From Bryobacterales bacterium (lineage in GTDB: Bacteria; Acidobacteriota; Terriglobia; Bryobacterales; Bryobacteraceae): a stretch of DNA of 33,044 bases. The DNA lies in NCBI GenBank assembly GCA_003136675.1, contig PLFE01000087.1, positions 14,010 to 47,053 of the forward strand. Direction: 5' to 3'. Made by a program: the position numbers and the translations under genes. Numbering within the stretch: the stretch's first letter is position 1; the number at the start of each line of letters is the position of its first letter. Under the pieces are notes generated by a model that worked only from the letters and a program-made list of their open reading frames with translations, did no database searches and was not told the origin of the DNA. Positions 15,229-23,541 of the stretch are shown one piece after another.

Positions 15229-15756
15229 ATGCGACTTACTCTTGCTCTATTGATTTCCGCCAGCGGCATGTTCGCCCAGATGCAGATGCCCGGTATGCCC
15301 GGAGGTCAACGCTACCAACCGAATTACGACGAGGTGAAAGCGGTACTGGGGCTGACTGACGACCAACTGGCCAAGCTGAAGCAGTTCCAGCAGGACAAAA
15401 TGGCCGCCACCCAGTCCTTCTACGCGAAGATGTCCGACAAGCAGAAGGAACTGAATCTGCTGCTGGAATCGAACAGCGCGGATCCCACGAAGATCGGCAC
15501 GCTGATGCTCGAATTGCAGACTCTCCGCAAACAGCCGGCCCCGGGGGGTTCGGACGTTCATGAGAAGGCCATCGAAAGCTTATCCGCTGAGCAGAAGATG
15601 AAGCTCGGGAAACTGGAGGAGGCACTGAAGATGCGCAATGCGGCGGACCAGGCCACGCAACTCGGGCTGCTGCTTCCGCCGCCTCCCGCACCGAGGCCGG
15701 CTGGAGCGGGACCTCTCGGGACCATTCCGGTGCCTCCTCCGCAGCCTAAGAAGTAG
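15229..15756 (+). CDS. Periplasmic Spy/CpxP-like (LTXXQ-type) protein
   Basis: The product from the ATG at 15229 is 175 residues. It begins with a signal peptide, MRLTLALLISASGMFAQ, and a Met-rich stretch, MQMPGMPGG. The central region LGLTDDQLAKLKQFQQDK resembles the LTxxQ motif of Spy/CpxP periplasmic chaperones, and a second such motif is ESLSAEQKMKLGKLEEAL. The C-terminus is proline-rich (LLLPPPPAPRPAG). A GTG at 15211 would add six residues before the signal peptide. The gene is nine bases before lpxD on the same strand, which suggests an envelope-stress link to lipid A synthesis. Confidence 0.75.
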   Translation: MRLTLALLISASGMFAQMQMPGMPGGQRYQPNYDEVKAVLGLTDDQLAKLKQFQQDKMAATQSFYAKMSDKQKELNLLLESNSADPTKIGTLMLELQTLRKQPAPGGSDVHEKAIESLSAEQKMKLGKLEEALKMRNAADQATQLGLLLPPPPAPRPAGAGPLGTIPVPPPQPKK

Positions 15757-15764
15757 GAACCGCT

Positions 15765-16799
15765 TTGACGGCGGCCGAACTGGCTGGACACCTGGGTTTG
15801 GCTCTACACGGGGATCCCGTGGAATTGACCGGCGCCGCGACCATTGAATCCGGTGGCCCGTCTGACCTTACTTTCGCGGCCAGCGAAAAGAATTTCCCCG
15901 CAGCCCGCCGTTCGAGAGCGGGCTGCATCATTGCCCCGCCGGGTTATCACCCGGAGCCCGGCCAAACCGTCATCCTCACCCCTGCCCCTCGGGCTTTGTT
16001 CGCCGCGGCTCTTGCTCTGCTCTATCCCCCGCGCAAGGTTCGGCCCGGCATCCATCCCTCCGCGTGCGTGGAAACGGGCGCTCAAATCGACCCCACCGCC
16101 GAAATCGGACCCCAGTGCACCATCGGCGAAAACTCGGCCATCGGTCCGGGGACGCGTCTCGCGCCCGGCTGTCACATCGGCCATGACGTTCAGATTGGGG
16201 CGGATTGTCTGCTGCACGCCGCCGTCGTCGTCTACGACCGCACGCGCATTGGCGATCGCGCGATCCTCCATTCCGGGTGCGTGATCGGCGCGGACGGCTT
16301 CGGGTTCACCCCGCAAAACGGCCAGTGGGTGAAATTCCCGCAGGTCGGTTTCGTCCAGATCGAGGACGATGTCGAGATCGGCGCCAACAGTTGCGTCGAC
16401 CGCGCCGCGTTGGGGCGCACCCGCATCGGCCGCGGCTCGAAGCTGGATAACATGGTGCACGTGGGGCACAACTGCGACGTCGGCTGCAACGTTGTCATCG
16501 CCGCTCAAACCGGTCTTTCGGGCAGTGTCGCGATTGGCGACGGCGCAGTTATCGGAGGGCAGGTCGGCATTGGCGATAAGGCGCGGATCGAGCCCGGCGT
16601 GGTCCTCGGTTCCGGTTCCGGCGTGCTCACGTCGAAGATCGTGCGAGCAGGAGAACCGCTGTGGGGCACCCCGGCGCGGCCGCTGCGCGAATATCTCCAG
16701 CAACTGGCTCTGTTCGCGCGCCTGCCCGAGTTTCGCGACCGGATCAAGTTGCTCGAAAAGAACGCCCTCGAAAAGAACGCCCCGGAAAAGAAAAAATGA
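15765..16799 (+). CDS. lpxD: LpxD, UDP-3-O-acyl-glucosamine N-acyltransferase
   Basis: LpxD adds the second acyl chain, on the amino group, in lipid A synthesis. The 344-residue product has the N-terminal uridine-binding domain (SDLTFAASEKNF, then CIIAPPGY), the hexapeptide-repeat beta-helix, the block VIGADGFGFTPQNGQWVKFP and the catalytic-histidine region NMVHVGHNCDVG (H235 by alignment to E. coli H239). A C-terminal helix follows, with a lysine/glutamate-rich tail containing a short repeat, EKNALEKNAPEKKK. The start is TTG with AGGAA upstream. The stop overlaps the next ATG as ATGA at 16796-16799. Confidence 0.96.
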   Translation: MTAAELAGHLGLALHGDPVELTGAATIESGGPSDLTFAASEKNFPAARRSRAGCIIAPPGYHPEPGQTVILTPAPRALFAAALALLYPPRKVRPGIHPSACVETGAQIDPTAEIGPQCTIGENSAIGPGTRLAPGCHIGHDVQIGADCLLHAAVVVYDRTRIGDRAILHSGCVIGADGFGFTPQNGQWVKFPQVGFVQIEDDVEIGANSCVDRAALGRTRIGRGSKLDNMVHVGHNCDVGCNVVIAAQTGLSGSVAIGDGAVIGGQVGIGDKARIEPGVVLGSGSGVLTSKIVRAGEPLWGTPARPLREYLQQLALFARLPEFRDRIKLLEKNALEKNAPEKKK

Positions 16800-17419
16800 T
16801 TGTAGTCGTGGGCGGGCATTCGCGGAATATCGGCAAGACTTCCGTGGTCGCCGGCATCATCAGCGCCCTGCGCGAACAGCAATGGACCGCGGTCAAAATC
16901 ACGCAGTTCGGCCACGGCGTCTGCTCCGCGGACGGCGAATCCTGCGAGTGCTCGACGGACCCGGACCATCCCTACGCTCTTACGCGGGAAACCAGTTCCA
17001 CATCCGGCACGGATACGGCCCGCTACCTGGCGGCCGGAGCGCGAGAGTCACTCTGGCTTCGCACGCGCTCGGGGGAACTGGGGTTCGCCATGCCCGCCTT
17101 GCGCCGCATGATGGCGCGCTCGCCGTTCCTGATCCTCGAATCCAACAGCGTGATGCAGTTTCTGCGCCCCGAACTCTATCTGGTGGTTGTAGACGCGGCC
17201 ACCGCCGATTTCAAGAATTCGAGCCGGCTCTATCTGGATCGCGCCGATGCGTTTCTGGGGGAGCTCGCAACCAACGCCTGGGCCTCGGTTGCGCCGCGTC
17301 TCGTTTCCGGCCGCCCGCAGTTTCGCTTGACTGCCGGGTTTCAACCGGACGACGCGCTGCTCGATTTCATCCGCGAGCGTGTGAATAGACAACTCTGCCC
17401 TGACGTTGAACCTAGATGA
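16796..17419 (+). CDS. MobB-like P-loop NTPase with a Cys cluster, coupled to lpxD
   Basis: The 207-residue product starts MIVVVGGHSRNIGKTS, a P-loop (G6-S16) of the type seen in MobB and related small SIMIBI-class GTPases, followed by a switch-like VKITQFGHG. DTARYLAAGARESLW resembles the MobB block 'DS-R---AGA'. Between them are C43, C50 and C52 (C-x6-C-x-C) and a histidine (DHP), which could bind metal. MobB helps attach the molybdenum cofactor nucleotide, but no other cofactor gene is near, so I do not assign that role. The ATGA overlap with lpxD indicates coupled translation. It could serve an unknown step linked to the envelope. Confidence 0.7.
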   Translation: MIVVVGGHSRNIGKTSVVAGIISALREQQWTAVKITQFGHGVCSADGESCECSTDPDHPYALTRETSSTSGTDTARYLAAGARESLWLRTRSGELGFAMPALRRMMARSPFLILESNSVMQFLRPELYLVVVDAATADFKNSSRLYLDRADAFLGELATNAWASVAPRLVSGRPQFRLTAGFQPDDALLDFIRERVNRQLCPDVEPR

Positions 17420-17447
17420 GTCTCTTGTCCTATTCATGTAGTCGCAT

Positions 17448-17888
17448 ATGAGAGTGATCGAGACAGGCATTCCCGCTCCCCCCTTTCCTGATCTCGTGAA
17501 GAAACAGGCTCCGGCCAAGTTGAAGTTCCATGGACGCCTCATTGCTCTTCGCAAGGAGCGAGGCCTGACCCAGCAGGCTCTGGCTGACTTAGTCGAGATG
17601 CATATCTCGCAGATCCGGCGCTACGAAAGCGGTCAGTCACAGCCCACATTGGGCGCTATCCGCAAACTTGCGGTCGCGCTCAGTGTGAGCGCGGACATGC
17701 TCTTATTCGCCGAGGATGAACGTGGCCCCGACGACGATCTTCGATTGCAGTTCGAAGCCGCCTCCCGACTCGATTCGGAAGAGAAGAACGTGATCCGCTC
17801 CGTGATCGAGAGCATTGTTTTGCGCAACACCTTCAAGACGGCTGAGCGCCGCTTTACCAACGCCGATTCCGGAGTTACCCCCCGATGA
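17448..17888 (+). CDS. XRE-family helix-turn-helix regulator
   Basis: The 146-residue product has a classic XRE helix-turn-helix from about residue 29 to 85: RLIALRKERGLTQQALADLV, HISQIRRYESGQSQPTLGAI and RKLAVALSVSADMLL. The C-terminal helical tail (RLDSEEKNVIRSVIESIVLR) is common in this group and may dimerise. Its stop overlaps the next gene's start as ATGA (17885-17888), so it may regulate the antitoxin pair behind it. The palindromes at 18299-18526 are possible targets. Confidence 0.88.
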   Translation: MRVIETGIPAPPFPDLVKKQAPAKLKFHGRLIALRKERGLTQQALADLVEMHISQIRRYESGQSQPTLGAIRKLAVALSVSADMLLFAEDERGPDDDLRLQFEAASRLDSEEKNVIRSVIESIVLRNTFKTAERRFTNADSGVTPR

Positions 17889-18139
17889 TGACCGACACTC
17901 GCGACCTTGCCCATCAGTTGATCGACTGTTTGCCCGAGACGCAGCTTCCCGGCCTGGTGCAGTTTCTGGAAGCGATTTTCGATCCAGTAGCCGTTGCGTT
18001 ACGCAACGCGCCGCTTGATGATGAACCGGAGACAGACGACGAAAAAGGCGCCGTCACCGAAGCGAGGTCCTGGCTCCAGAACAACGGCGGCAAAGGCATT
18101 CCTCACTCCGAAGCCATGCGAAGGCTCGGCTTGGAGTAG
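17885..18139 (+). CDS. Antitoxin of a RelE/ParE-type module
   Basis: The 84-residue product reads DLAHQLIDCLPETQLPGLVQ, then FLEAIFDPVAVALRNAPLDDEPETDDE, then ARSWLQNNGGKGIPHSEAMRRLGLE. The block 'DPV..AL..AP.DDEP.T.EE' followed by 'GGKGIPHEE' is a pattern I recognise from small acidic antitoxins sitting before RelE-type toxins. The frame is intact. The stop TAG shares its last base with a GTG that starts the toxin remnant. Confidence 0.75.
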   Translation: MMTDTRDLAHQLIDCLPETQLPGLVQFLEAIFDPVAVALRNAPLDDEPETDDEKGAVTEARSWLQNNGGKGIPHSEAMRRLGLE

Positions 18140-18282
18140 TGGAAGTCGAATGGACCGGGACGGCCCTGGCTGATATCCCGAGTTTCGTCTCCGCGTCGGT
18201 GACTACCCGCGTCCGCTTTCATCAGGATAACGACATCTTGCGCATACTTCGCGTCCGCAACCGCCGCGAAGCATACCGATGA
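18139..18282 (+). pseudogene. Broken RelE/ParE-type toxin: internal deletion plus one-base insertion
   Basis: The open frame from the GTG at 18139 has 47 codons, about half the usual 85-95. It starts VEVEWTGTALADI, a typical RelE/ParE first strand and helix. The middle reads PSFVSASVTTR, but a neighbouring frame over the same bases reads EFRLRVGDY, the central RelE motif. One extra C near 18207 brings the frame back to RVRFHQDNDILRILRVRNR, then REAYR, the usual end. So the helix-rich central part was deleted near 18178 and a one-base insertion lies within the GDYRVRF motif. The frame remains open only because the two changes offset each other. Toxin activity is unlikely. Confidence 0.8.
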
Positions 18283-18298
18283 TATCCGGTGAGAAGCG

Positions 18299-18316
18299 GT
18301 TTAACGACCGTTAAAC
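18299..18316. promoter_or_regulatory. Perfect palindrome, possible operator
   Basis: GTTTAACG and CGTTAAAC flank a two-base centre (AC). It lies just after the toxin remnant. The shape suits a dimeric helix-turn-helix protein. Confidence 0.4.
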
Positions 18317-18455
18317 GGGCACTCCAAAGTATCCAACAACCCTGTTTTCGCCGAACGAGAGACGATACGAGCAAGCCGGCCGTGCGCTAAATTTAGCGGA
18401 CTACCAGCAAGCCGGCCGCGCCACCTTCGCCTTCACCCTAGACGGCTGGGATTGA
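18315..18455 (+). pseudogene. Open fragment with a repeated YxQAGRA peptide, no start
   Basis: This frame runs 46 codons from after a stop to a TGA at 18453. It includes RRYEQAGRALNLAD and YQQAGRATFAFTLDGWD, two copies of a 12-residue unit (YEQAGRA and YQQAGRA). It has no start codon and I recognise no family. It may be the tail of a lost gene or chance. Confidence 0.3.
18370..18418. repeat. Direct repeats flanking a 14-base palindrome
   Basis: AGCAAGCCGGCCG occurs at 18370-18382 and 18406-18418. Between them lies the perfect palindrome CGCTAAATTTAGCG (18385-18398). Confidence 0.7.
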
Positions 18456-18504
18456 CGACCCGCGCATCGCTAAATGGTATAAACTAGAAACCCATATATG
18501 CAAA

Positions 18505-18526
18505 TTCGTTGAATTCATAACGAATA
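18505..18526. promoter_or_regulatory. Inverted repeat upstream of the S53 protease
   Basis: ATTCGTT (18505-18511) and AACGAAT (18520-18526) flank an eight-base centre. It lies 115 bases before the protease start and about 20 bases after a TATAAA (18478-18483) that could be a -10 box, so it is a candidate repressor site. Confidence 0.45.
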
Positions 18527-18640
18527 TTCAAGAATGAAGCCAATCCCCCCGCTCGCGATTGGATTCAGCCCTGTTATCGGCTACTCGCTCGAAGCGCAAA
18601 TCCCCCGACACCTGAGAAGAGGAAAACGCAAAGGAAGACT

Positions 18641-21271
18641 ATGATTCGAAAACTAAGTCGATCGTTACTGACAATCATCGCGCTCGTGCCGGCCATGAAC
18701 CTCGCTGCCCAGGCCCAATCGCTCCCGACGCTCACGCATCATGTGCGTGACGTCATTCGCAACGGTACGGCCAAGCCCGTGGGACAGCTCCCGGCGGGCC
18801 AGGTCATGAACCTGGACGTTGTGCTGCCGTTAAGCGACCAGGCCGGCCTCAATCAATTCCTCAAAGAACTCTACGATCCCGCCAACCTCTCTTACCGGCA
18901 TTTCCTCACCGTGCCGGAGTTCACCGCGCGTTTTGGACCCAGCCAGACAGACTATGACGCCGTGGTCCGTTTCGCGCAAGTCAGCGGCTTTGAGGTTGTG
19001 GGCGGTACGCGCGAAGGCATGGATGTACAGATCAAAGCACCTGTTTCCGCCATTGAAACGGCCTTCCATATCACCCTCGGTACTTACCAGCATCCCACCG
19101 AAAACCGTATTTTCTATGGCCCGAATTCCGAGCCAACGGCCGCACTTCCGTTCCAGCTCTGGCACATCTCCGGGTTGGACAACTACTCCATCCCGCGTCC
19201 CCTGTACGTCAAGAAGAGCGACTACGCGGCGGCGCACAATATGAAGCCCGAGGATGTCGTGACGCACGCCACCACAGGCTCCGGTCCTTCCGCTTCGTTC
19301 CTTGGCAGCGACATGCGCGCCGCCTACTACGGGGGAACGGCCCTCACGGGCGCGGGCCAGAACCTCGGACTCTTCGAATACGAAGGCACCGACCTTGCCG
19401 ATTTGACCACTTATTTCAAGAACGTCGGCCAGACCAACAATGTCCCCGTAACCCTGCTCTCCACTGATGGCACCAGCACATCCTGCGTGGATTCGAGATC
19501 CGGCGGCGACTGCGATGATACCGAACAAACGCTCGACATGACTCAGGCGATCGGCATGGCGCCGGGCCTCGCCAGCCTGGTCGTCTATGTCGGATCCACC
19601 GACACCGCGATCATCAGCGCCATGACGACGCATAATCCATTGCCCACCACCATCGGCTGTTCGTGGGGCTGGACGCCCGCCGACCCCAGCACGCTCGACC
19701 CGTACTTTGAACAGATGGCGGCGCAAGGCCAGAACTTCTTTGCGGCCTCCGGCGACTCGTCCACCTGGTCGGCGAGTAATGAGGCCTGGCCCGCAGACGA
19801 CGCGCACGTCGTTTCCGTCGGCGGGACGGACCTGACCACGGCCAGCGCGGCCGGCCCCTGGAAGTCGGAAACCGCCTGGGTGGACAGCGGCGGCGGCATC
19901 TCGCCGGATTCCATCGCCATCCCCTCCTGGCAGCAGCTCTCCGGCGTGATCAACTCCAGCAACAAGGGTTCGACCACTCTTCGCAACGGCCCCGACGTAT
20001 CGGCCAACGCGAACTTCTCCTTCTACGTCTGCGCCGACCAGACCACGTGTACGGCCAACGATTACGGCGGCACCAGCTTCGCCGCGCCCATGTGGGCCGG
20101 ATATATCGCACTGGTGAACCAGCAACTGGCGGCGAATAGCGAATCGGCCATCGGCTTCATCAACCCAACCATCTATGCGCAGAACGTGACCTCCAGCTAT
20201 GCGGCCGACTTCCATGACATCACCAGTGGAACCTCGGGCAGCTATTCCGCGGTCACCGGTTTCGATCTCGTCACCGGCTGGGGCACTCCGAACGCCGGAC
20301 TCATCAGCGCCTTGACAGGAAACACGTCCAGCCCGGCCTTCACCATTTCCGCCTCACCCACTTCGGTCTCCGTGGTTCAAGGGAGCAGCGGCACGTCGAC
20401 GATCTCAACGGCCGTCTCGGGCGGCTTCGCCTCGGCCATTGCGCTAACGGCGTCCGGTGAGCCCACAGGCGTCACCGTCGGCTTTAGCCCCGCTTCCATC
20501 GCATCGCCCGGCGCCGGCAGTTCCCTGATGACCTTGACCGTCGCCTCTTCCACCGCGACGGGTACATATACGGTCACCATCAACGGTACCGGCGGCGGCA
20601 TCACGCACACCACATCCGTATCGCTCACCGTCACCGCCACGGCAAGCCCGGCCTTCACGATTTCCGCCTCGCCCACCTCGGTTTCCGTGGTTCAGGGAAG
20701 TAGCGGGTCATCGAGCATCACCACCGCCGTGTCGGGCGGCTTTGCTTCGGCGATCGCCTTAACCGCGTCCGGCCAACCGACGGGCGTCACCGTGAGCTTC
20801 AGTCCCACATCCATCGGATCGCCCGGCGCCGGGACCTCGACCATGACGATGACCGTCGCATCCACCACCGTGGCCGGCACCTACCCGATCACCGTAACGG
20901 GAACCGGCGGCGGAATCACGCACAACGCATCCGTATCGCTCACCGTCACCACCGCGTCGGCGGGCACCTTCACCATCTCCGTCTCGCCCACTTCCGGATA
21001 CTTGTATCAGGGTCAAAGCGGCTATGCCGTTGTGACCACCAAAGTCTCCGGCGGCTTTGACTCCACCATCACCTTCTCGGCGACTGGCGTGCCGGCGGGC
21101 GTCACCTACAGCTTTACCCCCGCTTCCATCGGCGCGCCCGGTTCGGGCACCACCGATTTCAACCTCACGGTGGCCGGAAACGCCAAGACAGGCACGTTCC
21201 CCATCACCATCACAGGGACGGGCGGCGGTGTCACCAAGTCAACCACCCTCACGTTCGAAATCGTGCGCTAG
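18641..21271 (+). CDS. Secreted S53 (sedolisin/kumamolisin-like) protease with three Ig-like repeats
   Basis: This is an exported acid serine-carboxyl protease. The 876-residue product has a signal peptide (to about residue 26), a Pro-kumamolisin propeptide (about 35-185, with YRHFLTVPEFTARFGPS) and the catalytic domain (about 220-560). The catalytic Glu and Asp are E295 and D299 in DDTEQTLDMTQ, the oxyanion Asp is D372 in AASGDSS, and the nucleophile is S479 in GGTSFAAPMW. DFHDITSG and GFDLVTGWGTPN mark the C-terminal calcium site. Residues 564-876 are three Ig-like repeats of 105 residues. AAGGAAGACT precedes the ATG. It is followed by a strong terminator. Expected to degrade proteins outside the cell at low pH. 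Confidence 0.95.
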   Translation: MIRKLSRSLLTIIALVPAMNLAAQAQSLPTLTHHVRDVIRNGTAKPVGQLPAGQVMNLDVVLPLSDQAGLNQFLKELYDPANLSYRHFLTVPEFTARFGPSQTDYDAVVRFAQVSGFEVVGGTREGMDVQIKAPVSAIETAFHITLGTYQHPTENRIFYGPNSEPTAALPFQLWHISGLDNYSIPRPLYVKKSDYAAAHNMKPEDVVTHATTGSGPSASFLGSDMRAAYYGGTALTGAGQNLGLFEYEGTDLADLTTYFKNVGQTNNVPVTLLSTDGTSTSCVDSRSGGDCDDTEQTLDMTQAIGMAPGLASLVVYVGSTDTAIISAMTTHNPLPTTIGCSWGWTPADPSTLDPYFEQMAAQGQNFFAASGDSSTWSASNEAWPADDAHVVSVGGTDLTTASAAGPWKSETAWVDSGGGISPDSIAIPSWQQLSGVINSSNKGSTTLRNGPDVSANANFSFYVCADQTTCTANDYGGTSFAAPMWAGYIALVNQQLAANSESAIGFINPTIYAQNVTSSYAADFHDITSGTSGSYSAVTGFDLVTGWGTPNAGLISALTGNTSSPAFTISASPTSVSVVQGSSGTSTISTAVSGGFASAIALTASGEPTGVTVGFSPASIASPGAGSSLMTLTVASSTATGTYTVTINGTGGGITHTTSVSLTVTATASPAFTISASPTSVSVVQGSSGSSSITTAVSGGFASAIALTASGQPTGVTVSFSPTSIGSPGAGTSTMTMTVASTTVAGTYPITVTGTGGGITHNASVSLTVTTASAGTFTISVSPTSGYLYQGQSGYAVVTTKVSGGFDSTITFSATGVPAGVTYSFTPASIGAPGSGTTDFNLTVAGNAKTGTFPITITGTGGGVTKSTTLTFEIVR
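20330..21271 (+). repeat. Three 315-base repeats coding Ig-like domains
   Basis: Units begin at 20330, 20645 and about 20960, an exact 315-base (105-codon) period. Units 1 and 2 are nearly the same in protein (both SPAFTISASPTSVSVVQGSS) and very close in DNA, including shared runs such as TTCGCCTC. Unit 3 is more diverged (GTFTISVSPTSGYLYQGQS). Confidence 0.9.
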
Positions 21272-21294
21272 TTGTGAAGGCGGTAACGCCTTCC

Positions 21295-21326
21295 GGGGCC
21301 CGGACTTTATCGTCCGGGCCCCTTTT
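21295..21326 (+). terminator. Strong intrinsic terminator after the protease gene
   Basis: GGGGCCCGGAC (21295-21305) and GTCCGGGCCCC (21312-21322) make a perfect 11-base stem with a six-base loop, followed by TTTTCCTT. A small hairpin (AAGGCG, CGCCTT at 21277-21292) precedes it. It separates the protease gene from ppk1. Confidence 0.92.
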
Positions 21327-21356
21327 CCTTCCAATGCCCTCCGCTACACTAGCCCT

Positions 21357-23438
21357 ATGCCCCAGGCAGCCGAAATCGCGCCCGCGATTCTGACCGATCC
21401 CACGCTTTACATCAACCGCGAGCTGAGTCTGCTCCGGTTCCAGGCCAGGGTCTTCGAAGAAGCGCGCGATGCCGCTAACCCCCTCATCGAACGGGTGAAG
21501 TTTCTTTCCATCCTCTCCTCTAACCTCGACGAATTCTTCATGGTGCGCTTCGCCGGGCTCAAGCAGCAGGTCTCAAGCGGCGTATCCGAACTCAGCGTCG
21601 ACGGCCTCACCCCCACCGCCGTCGTCGATCTGTGCCGCACCGAAGTCAACCGCCTCGTTGAAGAAACCTACGCCTTCTGGCATTCCGGACTCGTTCCGGC
21701 CCTTTCCGCCGCCGCCATTCATGTCTCCCAATACAAGGATCTGTCTAAGAAACAGCGCACGCACCTCGACAAATACTTCATTGAAACCGTTTTCCCCGTC
21801 CTCACGCCGCTCGCTTTCGATCCCGGCCGCCCGTTCCCGCACATCTCCAATCTCAGCCTGAACCTGGCGGTGAAGGTGCGCGACAAACGCGGCGAGCATT
21901 TCGCCCGCGTCAAGGTTCCCGACACGCTCCCGCAACTGGTCGCCTTGCCCGGCGCGCTGCCCCGTAAAGATCCTGAAAAGTGCTTCGTCTGGCTGGAAGA
22001 CCTGATCGCCAACAACCTTTCGCATCTCTTCCCCGGCCTCGAAGTGGTGGAATCGCACCCATTTCACGTCACGCGCGACGCCGAATACGCCGTCCAGATC
22101 ATCGAAAGCGACGATCTGCTGGAGAGCATCGAAGAAGCCGTATGGCGTCGCCGTTTCCGCGCCATCGTGCGTCTGCAGGTCAACGTCTCCATGCCGGCCG
22201 ACATCCTTGAGATCCTCACCAGCAACCTCGAACTGGAACCGAAGGATGTTTACCGCGTCAACGGCCCGCTGGATCTCGGCCGGCTGAAAGAGCTGGGCGC
22301 GCTGGACCTGCCGGAGCTGAAGGACAAGCCCTTCGTTCCCTATACCCCGCCCCAGTTCAATGAGGACGATTGGTTCGCCGCCGTGCGCAAGGAAGACATC
22401 CTGCTGCACCATCCGTTCGATTCCTTCCAGCCGGTGGTCAGCTTCCTGGAGCGCGCCGCCAAAGACTCCGATGTCCTGGCCATGAAGATGACGCTCTATC
22501 GCACCGGCCGCAATTCCCCCATCGTCGCCGCGCTTCTGGATGCCGCGGTCGAGCACGGCAAACAGGTCGCCGTGTTGGTTGAATTAAAAGCCCGCTTCGA
22601 TGAAGAGAGCAACATCGAGTGGGCGCGCGCGCTGGAGCGTGAAGGCGTCCACGTCATTTATGGATTGGTGGGTTTGAAAGTTCACTCGAAGATTGCGCTG
22701 ATCGTGCGGCGTGAAGGGGATACCATGCGCCGCTATGTGCATATGGCGACGGGTAACTATAACGCCGTCACGGCCCGTTTCTATACCGACCTGGGGTTCA
22801 TCACGGCGGATGAAGAGATCGGCGCGGATGCGACGGACTTATTCAATTACTTGACGGGTTACTCGGCCAAGACCAAGTTCCGCAAGCTCCTGGTGGCGCC
22901 TTTGAACCTTCGCGCGCGCCTGGAGGAGATGATCGAGCGTGAGATCGAGTTACACAAGGTCCATAAGAACGGTCATCTGATTTTCAAGATGAATGCGCTG
23001 GAAGACCAGCCTATGATCGAATTACTCTACCGCGCGTCGCAGGCGGGCGTGAAGATCGATCTGCTGGTACGCGGTATCTGCTGCCTGCGTCCCGGTATGC
23101 CGGGAATCAGCGAGACGATCGCGGTCACCAGTGTGGTGGGGCGCTTTCTGGAACATAGCCGCATCTTCTATTTCCATAACAACGGGAAGGAAGAAGTGTT
23201 TATGGGCAGTGCGGACCTGATGCCGCGCAACCTGAATCGCCGCGTCGAGGTGGTGTTCCCCGTGGAAGATCCGAAGCTCATCAAGCGAGTGAAGAAAGAG
23301 ATTCTGGCGACTTATATGTCGGATAACGTGAAAGCACGGCGTTTGGAAAGCGACGGCACTTATGTGCGCGTGACGCCGAAGCAAGGCGCTCCGTTAGTGG
23401 ATGCGCAGGCAGCCCTGATTACGCAACGCTCCCGGTAG
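21357..23438 (+). CDS. ppk1: Ppk1, polyphosphate kinase
   Basis: Ppk1 reversibly makes inorganic polyphosphate from ATP. The product from the ATG at 21357 is 693 residues, the usual length. The N-domain reads INRELSLLRFQARVFEEA and FLSILSSNLDEFFMVR. The active-site histidine that becomes phosphorylated is H443 in LKVHSKIALI, and the second conserved histidine is H600 in RFLEHSRIFYF. YVHMATGNYNAVTARFYTD and MGSADLMPRNLNRRVEV are also hallmarks. A longer open frame reaches back into the protease gene but passes through a terminator, so it is not the start. It stands alone with no ppx beside it. Confidence 0.97.
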   Translation: MPQAAEIAPAILTDPTLYINRELSLLRFQARVFEEARDAANPLIERVKFLSILSSNLDEFFMVRFAGLKQQVSSGVSELSVDGLTPTAVVDLCRTEVNRLVEETYAFWHSGLVPALSAAAIHVSQYKDLSKKQRTHLDKYFIETVFPVLTPLAFDPGRPFPHISNLSLNLAVKVRDKRGEHFARVKVPDTLPQLVALPGALPRKDPEKCFVWLEDLIANNLSHLFPGLEVVESHPFHVTRDAEYAVQIIESDDLLESIEEAVWRRRFRAIVRLQVNVSMPADILEILTSNLELEPKDVYRVNGPLDLGRLKELGALDLPELKDKPFVPYTPPQFNEDDWFAAVRKEDILLHHPFDSFQPVVSFLERAAKDSDVLAMKMTLYRTGRNSPIVAALLDAAVEHGKQVAVLVELKARFDEESNIEWARALEREGVHVIYGLVGLKVHSKIALIVRREGDTMRRYVHMATGNYNAVTARFYTDLGFITADEEIGADATDLFNYLTGYSAKTKFRKLLVAPLNLRARLEEMIEREIELHKVHKNGHLIFKMNALEDQPMIELLYRASQAGVKIDLLVRGICCLRPGMPGISETIAVTSVVGRFLEHSRIFYFHNNGKEEVFMGSADLMPRNLNRRVEVVFPVEDPKLIKRVKKEILATYMSDNVKARRLESDGTYVRVTPKQGAPLVDAQAALITQRSR

Positions 23439-23541
23439 CAGGGTTAGAATCAGGTCATCAGCATGACGGCGCTGATACCGGTTCGGCCCACCTCAACGAG
23501 CTGTTCTCCGCACTGAATACCACCCCGATGCCGCCGTTACC

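Noticed and set aside
15804-16703. 299-codon open frame on the minus strand
   Set aside because: Antisense to the hexapeptide repeats of lpxD, which produce long open shadows in GC-rich DNA.
18830-20215. 461-codon open frame on the minus strand
   Set aside because: It lies entirely within the S53 protease gene; its Gly/Arg/Val-rich translation has no family pattern.
21573-22556. 327-codon open frame on the minus strand
   Set aside because: Antisense shadow of ppk1.
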